Positions 38,807 to 44,344 of a stretch of DNA of 44,344 bases are shown here, one piece after another. Numbering within the stretch: position 1 is the stretch's first letter; every line of letters starts with the position of its first letter. Below the pieces are notes generated by a model, which worked only from the letters and a program-made list of their open reading frames with translations, was not told the origin of the DNA and made no database searches. The translations under genes and the position numbers were made by a program. Origin of the DNA: an uncultured Prevotella sp. (GTDB lineage: Bacteria; Bacteroidota; Bacteroidia; Bacteroidales; Bacteroidaceae); contig OMXE01000009.1 in NCBI GenBank assembly GCA_900314935.1, forward strand, positions 1-44,344, in the 5' to 3' direction.

Positions 38807-39283
38807 TTACTTACTGAGTTTGCGGGCTTCGCTGTAGGCGTTCTGTGCCATGCGGTTGATGATGTCGATGGCCAGCGCTTCATCGATGAATCCGGCTTCC
38901 TCGCAGGGGGTGTACTGACTGGCTTCCTCGGAGGTGGCCAGTCTTCCTTCGAGCAGAATGAGGAAATGACGTTTGTATTCCTCGACCATAGCTTGGTAGA
39001 AAGGTTCTGTCTTGCAGGCTATGCGCACCAGTTGCATCAGATCGTTGGTGGGATTGCTGCGCAAGGCTGCTTCTATTTCGTCGGCCTCGTAGTTCATGCG
39101 GGCGATGGCATAGAAGGCTTCCTGGTTGTAGATGCGTGAGATGTGCTCATAATGTTCCAGCAATGTCTGCTTTACAACCTTGGCATCATGAAGGTCTTTC
39201 CCCTCCATCATACCGGTGAGGAAATACTTGAAAAAGGTACGCACGAGGGCTGCCAATGCCCGGTCTTTACTGATCTTGCTCAT
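38807..39283 (-). CDS. Small helical protein of unknown function, overlapping queG
   Basis: The 158-residue product is predicted to be almost entirely helical (DRALAALVRTFFKYFLTGM, VVKQTLLEHYEHISRIYN, EAFYAIARMNYEADEIEAAL, DLMQLVRIACKTEPFYQAMVEEYKRHF). It has no signal, membrane segment or recognised motif. Its start overlaps the queG end by 17 bp in a different frame, so it is translationally coupled to queG. Its codon use looks like the neighbours. Function unknown. Confidence 0.65.
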   Translation of the reverse strand: MSKISKDRALAALVRTFFKYFLTGMMEGKDLHDAKVVKQTLLEHYEHISRIYNQEAFYAIARMNYEADEIEAALRSNPTNDLMQLVRIACKTEPFYQAMVEEYKRHFLILLEGRLATSEEASQYTPCEEAGFIDEALAIDIINRMAQNAYSEARKLSK

Positions 39284-40235
39284 TTCTGATGGCTTTGATG
39301 TTTCTCATTAATCCTTCGTATTTGGCCCGTTTCACGGCACTGCCCTTGAATAGGCGCCGGTAGTCTTCTTCAGTGAGTTGCTGCCATTTCTCCTTGGTCA
39401 TTTCCAACAGTTCTTCCTTGGGCTGCAGCAGTGGCTCATGGGTGGGCTGGGCAAAACGGTTCCAAGGACAGGCCTGCAGACAGCGGTCGCAGCCGTAGAT
39501 GGAATCGCCCATCTTCTCTGCCAGTGAAGAGGGGATGTCTCCGCGATTCTCAATGGTTTGGTAAGAGAGGCATTTCTCGGCGTTGAAAGAGGGGAGGGTA
39601 AGACCAGGGACGGGAGTGAGTGCTCCCGTAGGACAGGCATCGATGCATTTGCTGCAGTTGCCGCAACGGTTCTCGATGGGCTCATCGTATTCCAGTTCCA
39701 TGTCAAGGAAGAGTTCTCCCAAGAAGAACATACTACCAGCATGGGGGATGATGAGCTGATGGTTTCTTCCTACCCATCCTAATCCTGCTTGTACTGCCCA
39801 GTAGCGCTCCAAGATAGGGGCGCTATCGGAAAAGGCTCTGTAGTAGAGTTCTTCCTTTTCCTGCTTATCTTCATTGACACGTTGGGAGATAAAGGCCGCC
39901 AAAGCATGTAGCTTTTGTTTGACAATGTCGTGGTAGTCCTGACCATAGGCGTAAGCGGCAATCTGGTATTCTGAGTCGGGAATACGTTGCTGAGGGGCGT
40001 AGTTCAGTGCTACGCAGACAATACTCTTCAGGTTGTCCATCAGCAATCGAGGGTCAAGGCGCTTATCCAAGTGGTTCTCCATGTAATGCATTTCCGCATG
40101 GTTCCCCTTCGCCAGCCACTCACGGAACGAACGGGCGGTTGACTCATCTACGGCATCTGCACGGGCGATTCCGCAGGTGAAAAAGCCGAGACGAAGAGCC
40201 TCGGCTTTGATATCATGGGAAAGTCTTGAATGCAT
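39267..40235 (-). CDS. queG: tRNA epoxyqueuosine(34) reductase
   Basis: The 322-residue cytoplasmic enzyme performs the last step of queuosine synthesis, reducing epoxyqueuosine in tRNA anticodons with a cobalamin cofactor and two 4Fe-4S clusters. The N-terminal cobalamin/substrate region includes LGFFTCGIARAD and MHYMENHLDKRLDP, then VCVALNYAP and SAPILERYWAVQAGLGWVGRN. Two ferredoxin-type cysteine sets follow: CGNCSKCIDACPTGAL (about 190-205) and CDRCLQACPWN (about 240-250). Length is normal for a bacterial QueG without the C-terminal HEAT repeat. It overlaps the NodB-type gene by 23 bp upstream and the helical protein by 17 bp downstream, so the three may be co-transcribed. Confidence 0.95.
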   Translation of the reverse strand: MHSRLSHDIKAEALRLGFFTCGIARADAVDESTARSFREWLAKGNHAEMHYMENHLDKRLDPRLLMDNLKSIVCVALNYAPQQRIPDSEYQIAAYAYGQDYHDIVKQKLHALAAFISQRVNEDKQEKEELYYRAFSDSAPILERYWAVQAGLGWVGRNHQLIIPHAGSMFFLGELFLDMELEYDEPIENRCGNCSKCIDACPTGALTPVPGLTLPSFNAEKCLSYQTIENRGDIPSSLAEKMGDSIYGCDRCLQACPWNRFAQPTHEPLLQPKEELLEMTKEKWQQLTEEDYRRLFKGSAVKRAKYEGLMRNIKAIRNEQDQ

Positions 40236-40824
40236 AACCTTGTTCTTGTAGCCACCTTAATGCTTCAGGCAGGGCTGTCTGCAGTTTCTCGATACTCTTG
40301 AGCGAGTCGTGGAAGGTGATGATGGAACCATTGCGTGTAAGCGTCTTCACATTGTTCACCACATCCTCGGCTGTCATCCACTTGGAATAGTCGCGCGTAA
40401 GCACATCCCACATCACCACCCGGAAATATTTCTTCAGCCAGTAATACACACTATGTCGCATCCATCCATGTGGCGGACGGAACAGATGGGCGTGTACCAG
40501 CTCGTTGGCCTGGAAGGTGTTGATGATATAGGTGGTTGTCCAGTGCTTGAAGCTGCCGATGTGGTTCATCGTGTGGTTTCCCACCTGATGTCCTCCGTCG
40601 ATGATCTGCTGGAAGAGTTCGGGGTATTTCCGCACATTATCCCCCACCACGAAGAAGGTTGCCTTGGCGCCATACGCTTCGAGTGTCTTGAGAATGAACG
40701 GCGTAGCCTCGGGGATGGGTCCGTCGTCGAACGTCAGATAGACTGCGTGTTCGTTCGGATCCATCCTCCAGGTGGCATGGGGATAAAACCACCTGATGTA
40801 TCTGGCTGGTCGTTCAATAATCAT
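40213..40824 (-). CDS. Polysaccharide deacetylase family (NodB-like) protein
   Basis: The 203-residue product has the NodB homology motifs: MT1 LTFDDGP (D33, D34), MT2 HTMNH (H84, H88), MT3 LFRPPHGWM (116-120), MT4 VVMWDVLTRDYSKW, and MT5 GSIITFHDS. These residues bind the metal and act as base and acid in N- or O-deacetylation of chitin-like, peptidoglycan or surface polysaccharides. No signal peptide is seen (MIIERPARYIRWFYP), so it may act at the inner membrane or cytoplasm. It follows the DUF2723 gene directly (stop at 40825, start at 40824) and overlaps queG by 23 bp. Confidence 0.93.
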   Translation of the reverse strand: MIIERPARYIRWFYPHATWRMDPNEHAVYLTFDDGPIPEATPFILKTLEAYGAKATFFVVGDNVRKYPELFQQIIDGGHQVGNHTMNHIGSFKHWTTTYIINTFQANELVHAHLFRPPHGWMRHSVYYWLKKYFRVVMWDVLTRDYSKWMTAEDVVNNVKTLTRNGSIITFHDSLKSIEKLQTALPEALRWLQEQGYAFKTFP

Positions 40825-43800
40825 TTACTCCGGCTGTTGCATGAGTTGTCCGCCCTTGGCCTGATAGACCCTGGCCACTGCCTCCAGTTTCTTGAACATC
40901 TGGTCGCCATACTTCGTGTCAATGGTGTCGGCCACTTCCACGCAATGCTGCATGATATACACCTGCATCATGCAATCCTGCTGGTAGCCTGCCATGGTGT
41001 AGTTGTCGAGCGACGTATAGTAGTTCATGTACTGCAGGGCGTTGTTGAACACATCATCCAGAATCTTACGGGCCTCAGCTTTCTTGCCGATGGTGGCATA
41101 AGCCTTGGCAATGTCAAGACCGCCACTGAGATAGTTGTAGGGCACATTGTACGAAGGTATCACCTTCTCAGCATAAGCCAGTGCCTTCAGTGCCTTGTCG
41201 TTCTTGTTCTCGGCAATCAGGTGCATGGCCAGCTGACCGAACAGACGACGGTGGGTGTAGCACATGCGCATAACGGTCTCATCGAGGTAGATGCCTTCCT
41301 TTTCAAGACCACCAAACTTGAAGCGGTTCATCATGTTATTATAAACCTTCTCCGTATCGAAGTTCTTCGCACCGTTGCTGATGGTGGTGAACGGGGTGAT
41401 ACGACTGGCCAGTCCTTCCTGAACGAAGTTGTCGCCGAGGTTCATGTAGTTCTCCTCACCCACGGTGATGGCAACATAGATAGGACGCGTCCAGTTGCAC
41501 TGTGCAATCATCTCGAGCATCATGAGATCACCCTTGTACAAGGCGTTCTTTCCCTTCAGGGAGATCACCATCTTGTCGGGGATGGAATCCTTGGCCATCA
41601 TCATACCGCTCTTCTTCACGGCTTCCTTGTCGATGGTGACATAGACCGTGTCGGTGGGTATGAAGTGCAGGTCTTTATTCTTGGAGCGCACCCAATACTG
41701 CAGGATGTTCTTCAGTTCAAACGGATCCTCACCGAACTGTTTCTTGGCTTCCTCTGGATTCTCCTTGTAGTAATCCAGTAATCCTTGTTTCGCATTAGCC
41801 TCAATCTCCACATACTCATTGGTGCCGGAGCAGTAGTCGAGACGTGGCCATGTGATAGGCACTGATGGAGAGTCGTAGGCTGGGCGTCGCATCTGGTCGA
41901 TGTACCAGTCGGTCTGCAGGTAACTCAGGTTACAAACACGAGAGTCGGTACGTACGCCTTCTACCTCCTGGTTGTACCACAAGGGGAAGGTGTCGTTATC
42001 ACCATTCGTGAAGATAATCGGGTTTCCTTCATCCTGCATGGACATGAGGTAGTTCTGACCGAAGTCGCGACAGGTGTAACGACCGGAGCGGTCGTGGTCA
42101 TCCCATGTCTGACTGGCCATTTGGATGGGTACAATCATACAGGCTACACCCACAGCAGCGGCAATGGCGGTACCGTTCACTTTCTTCAGACGTTTCTTTA
42201 AGAGATCGTAGATAGCTGCCACACCCATGCCACACCAGATGGCGAAGGCATAGAACGAACCAGCATAGGCATAGTCGCGTTCACGTGGCTGCATCGGGGT
42301 CTGGTTCAAGTAAACTACGATGGCCAAACCAGTCATGAAGAACAGGAAGAACACTACCCAGAACTGCTGAATGCCTCGCTTGCCGCGGTAGGCCTGCCAG
42401 AACAAGCCGATCAAGCCGAGCAGCAGCGGCAAGCAGTAGAATACGTTGTGTCCCTTGTTGTATTTCAACTCATCAGGTAACTTGTCCTGATTTCCCAGTC
42501 GGGCATTGTCAAAGAACGGAATACCTGTAATCCAGTTACCGTGTTCCAGCTCTCCATGTCCCTGTATATCATTCTGTCTGCCGGCGAAGTTCCACATGAA
42601 ATATCGCCAGTACATGAAGTTACACTGGTAGGAGAGGAAGAAGAAGATGTTCTGCAACTGTGAGGGCATGTGAACGAGTACCTGTTCCCCACAACGGTCG
42701 TAGGGTTCATCATGACCTTTGGGTAGCCAGCTCGGAGCACCTTCCATCCAGTTGTTGTAGGCGGCCGCATGACCGGAATCGTACATTCTGGGGAAGAACA
42801 TATTCTGAGCATAGACATAATTGGTCTTGTGGCGGACGATGAAGTAGGAGTCCTTCTCGTCTTCCGTGGCTTTCTCCTTGCGCTGATAGATGGGGGCGCC
42901 ATCGTTGACGCGTGGCTTGCAGAATTCACCGTCGCGGTCGAACAGGACCTGTGAGGTATAGGCTTGTCCGTATAACAGCGGACGTTCGCCATATTGTTCA
43001 CGACTCAGGTAACTACCCAATGTGAAGATATCCTCAGGTGAGTTCTGGTCCATTGGGGTATTGGCCGACGAACGAATCACGATCAGGGCGTAGCTGGAAT
43101 AACCAATCATCAGCATCAGCATACACAAAAGCATGGTGTTCTTGGCACGAGCTGTAATCAGGAGTTCCTTACCCTTGCGAATCTTGAGAACGAACCAGAG
43201 AACAGCGAGTACAACGACGCCGATGATGAAGGCCTTGATGCCATAGCTGTAGAAGGGAATACCCAGCATGGCTACAGCAGCGAGGAACGCAATATTCTGT
43301 CGGGTCAGACGGTTCTTGTAGGTCTCGTAGATAGCCCAAATGACCACAGCCACCAACAGGATGATATAGATGATCTCACCGGTGTTGAACGGCATACCTA
43401 AGGTGTTCACGAAGAATAGTTCAAACCATCCACCCACGGTGATAATGCCGGGCACTACGCCATAGAGGATAGCTGCCACAACTACGCCGGAGATAACCAG
43501 TGCTATCAGCGAACCCTTCAGGTCGGCATTGGGGAAACGCTTGTAGTAATATACCAGTACAATGGCAGGTACACATAGCAGGTTCAGGAGGTGAACACCA
43601 ATAGAAAGACCGGTAATGTAGGTAATCAGAATCAACCAGCGGTCGGCATGGGGCTCATCAGCATGATCCTCCCATTTCAGGATCAGCCAGAATACTAGGG
43701 CCGTAAGGGCGGAAGAGTAGGCATATACCTCTCCTTCCACTGCACTGAACCAGAAGGTGTCGCTGAATGTGTAGATCAGCGCTCCTACCATACCGGAAGC

Positions 43801-44163
43801 CTCAATAGCAATCAGTTTCTGTAATGACAGCTCACTCCAATCTTTCAGAATGAGTTTGCGCACCAGATGGGTAATGCTCCAGAAGAGGAATAGGATACAA
43901 GAGGCTGATAGCAGGGCACTCATCGTATTCACCATTCTGGCTACCTGACTCGGATCGTTGACGAACTGGGAGAACAGGTTGGCGGTGAGCATGAAGAAGG
44001 GGGCACCTGGTGGGTGACCAATCTCCAGTTTGTACCCAGTGACGATAAACTCAGGACAGTCCCAGAATGAGGCTGTCGGCTCGATGGTGCTGCAATATAC
44101 GAAGGCTGCAATGAGGAATGCCACCCAGCCCAGTATATTATCTACTAACCTAAACTGTTTCAT
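40825..44163 (-). CDS. DUF2723 family glycosyltransferase-like membrane protein (GT117/PMT-like)
   Basis: The 1112-residue product has about 12-14 membrane helices in its first 660 residues and a large soluble C-terminal part (about 680-1112) with TPR-like helices near the end (KALKALAYAEKVIPSYNV, DIAKAYATIGKKAEARKIL). The DUF2723 signature is at the N-terminus: TIEPTASFWDCPEFIVTGYK then EIGHPPGAPFF, the conserved acidic and His-Pro-Pro-Gly loop of the PMT/GT-C fold that takes sugar from a lipid phosphate. The ATG at 44163 follows a perfect promoter. A role in protein or glycan glycosylation is inferred from the family; donor and target are unknown. Confidence 0.88.
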   Translation of the reverse strand: MKQFRLVDNILGWVAFLIAAFVYCSTIEPTASFWDCPEFIVTGYKLEIGHPPGAPFFMLTANLFSQFVNDPSQVARMVNTMSALLSASCILFLFWSITHLVRKLILKDWSELSLQKLIAIEASGMVGALIYTFSDTFWFSAVEGEVYAYSSALTALVFWLILKWEDHADEPHADRWLILITYITGLSIGVHLLNLLCVPAIVLVYYYKRFPNADLKGSLIALVISGVVVAAILYGVVPGIITVGGWFELFFVNTLGMPFNTGEIIYIILLVAVVIWAIYETYKNRLTRQNIAFLAAVAMLGIPFYSYGIKAFIIGVVVLAVLWFVLKIRKGKELLITARAKNTMLLCMLMLMIGYSSYALIVIRSSANTPMDQNSPEDIFTLGSYLSREQYGERPLLYGQAYTSQVLFDRDGEFCKPRVNDGAPIYQRKEKATEDEKDSYFIVRHKTNYVYAQNMFFPRMYDSGHAAAYNNWMEGAPSWLPKGHDEPYDRCGEQVLVHMPSQLQNIFFFLSYQCNFMYWRYFMWNFAGRQNDIQGHGELEHGNWITGIPFFDNARLGNQDKLPDELKYNKGHNVFYCLPLLLGLIGLFWQAYRGKRGIQQFWVVFFLFFMTGLAIVVYLNQTPMQPRERDYAYAGSFYAFAIWCGMGVAAIYDLLKKRLKKVNGTAIAAAVGVACMIVPIQMASQTWDDHDRSGRYTCRDFGQNYLMSMQDEGNPIIFTNGDNDTFPLWYNQEVEGVRTDSRVCNLSYLQTDWYIDQMRRPAYDSPSVPITWPRLDYCSGTNEYVEIEANAKQGLLDYYKENPEEAKKQFGEDPFELKNILQYWVRSKNKDLHFIPTDTVYVTIDKEAVKKSGMMMAKDSIPDKMVISLKGKNALYKGDLMMLEMIAQCNWTRPIYVAITVGEENYMNLGDNFVQEGLASRITPFTTISNGAKNFDTEKVYNNMMNRFKFGGLEKEGIYLDETVMRMCYTHRRLFGQLAMHLIAENKNDKALKALAYAEKVIPSYNVPYNYLSGGLDIAKAYATIGKKAEARKILDDVFNNALQYMNYYTSLDNYTMAGYQQDCMMQVYIMQHCVEVADTIDTKYGDQMFKKLEAVARVYQAKGGQLMQQPE

Positions 44164-44198
44164 TCTATATATGTGATTGTTTTTTGCAAAATACCCTG

Positions 44199-44229
44199 CA
44201 AAGATACGAATAAACGAATACAATACAAA
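44199..44229 (-). promoter_or_regulatory. Consensus Bacteroidetes promoter of the DUF2723 gene
   Basis: On minus, TTTG (complement of 44226-44229), exactly 19 nt, then TATCTTTG (complement of 44199-44206). This is a perfect consensus. The leader is about 30 nt, which excludes a start at 44223. Confidence 0.75.
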
Positions 44230-44255
44230 ATAAATGGCGTTATGTTATGTTTTTT

Positions 44256-44344
44256 TCAGATTACGAGAGAAGCTCCATATACCAGCAGCCAATAGCGTAG
44301 GATCTTTCCGATGGCTATGCTTAGCAGGGAGATGGGGATGTTGG
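44256..44344 (-). CDS. Partial membrane protein, C-terminal 28 residues (DedA/YqaA-like)
   Basis: On minus from the window edge to the TGA at 44256-44258 the frame reads NIPISLLSIAIGKILRYWLL then VYGASLVI. The pattern (I/L)SLxxIxIGKxxRYWxL is the last membrane helix seen in DedA/YqaA-type small inner-membrane proteins. Only the C-terminus is in the window, so the family call is tentative. The stop lies about 27 bp before the promoter box of the DUF2723 gene. Confidence 0.45.
   Translation of the reverse strand, partial: NIPISLLSIAIGKILRYWLLVYGASLVI

Noticed and set aside
40309..41781. 490-residue open frame on the plus strand
   Set aside because: It is antisense to the NodB and DUF2723 genes, both with clear family motifs; the His/Val-rich product is typical of reversed coding sequence.

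Overview
The window looks like chromosomal DNA of a Bacteroidetes bacterium, most likely Prevotellaceae (Prevotella/Segatella-like). This rests on gene content (TonB receptors, SPII lipoproteins, DUF5689, BACON, DUF4956, DUF2723 and a Wzi family protein), on repeated promoters of the Bacteroidetes form TTTG-N19/20-TAnnTTTG, and on a tmRNA whose tag reads GNNEYALAA. No rRNA, tRNA or CRISPR array was seen. Assignments come from reading the sequence only; no database search was run.

Region by region (strand in parentheses). 1-1890: an Rpn/PDDEXK_2 nuclease gene (+), a small lipoprotein gene (-) and a repeat-rich gap. 1892-8380: a divergent locus. One arm (-) encodes a TonB receptor, a DUF5689 lipoprotein and a four-repeat OB-fold lipoprotein. 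The other arm (+) encodes a secreted endonuclease/exonuclease/phosphatase (EEP) protein. Each arm has a near-consensus promoter. 8386-11591: uridine kinase, a DUF308 membrane protein, a histidine phosphatase and a low-complexity exported protein. 11759-25874: a capsule/exopolysaccharide locus. Wzi and a lipocalin-like lipoprotein (+) converge on a long minus-strand series: Wza, Wzz, Wzx, Wzy, a GT2 and a beta-propeller, then HpcH/HpaI aldolase, fold-III PLP decarboxylase, sugar transferase, fold-IV aminotransferase, GT2 and a second sugar transferase. 25959-26570: ssrA (tmRNA), a duplicated copy of its 3' end that resembles an integration scar, and a strong terminator.

26579-30329: a degenerate inverted repeat, an ECF S-component gene downstream of a TonB receptor gene (-), the C-terminal remnant of a thioredoxin-like gene (+), and a gene-poor stretch with large inverted and tandem repeats. 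30330-34656: a multidomain surface protein (+), then a minus-strand operon VTC-DUF4956-DUF2490. 34826-38792: CotH with pentapeptide repeats, DUF4112 and a GH20 hexosaminidase. 38807-44344: an unknown helical protein, QueG, a NodB deacetylase, a DUF2723 glycosyltransferase-like membrane protein and the 3' end of another membrane protein gene.

The most interesting systems are the aldolase/aminotransferase/decarboxylase trio embedded among polysaccharide genes, which could make an unusual amino-alcohol or amino-acid substituent; the divergent TonB/OB-fold/EEP locus, a candidate for scavenging nucleic acids or phosphoesters; and the VTC/DUF4956/DUF2490 operon next to CotH.
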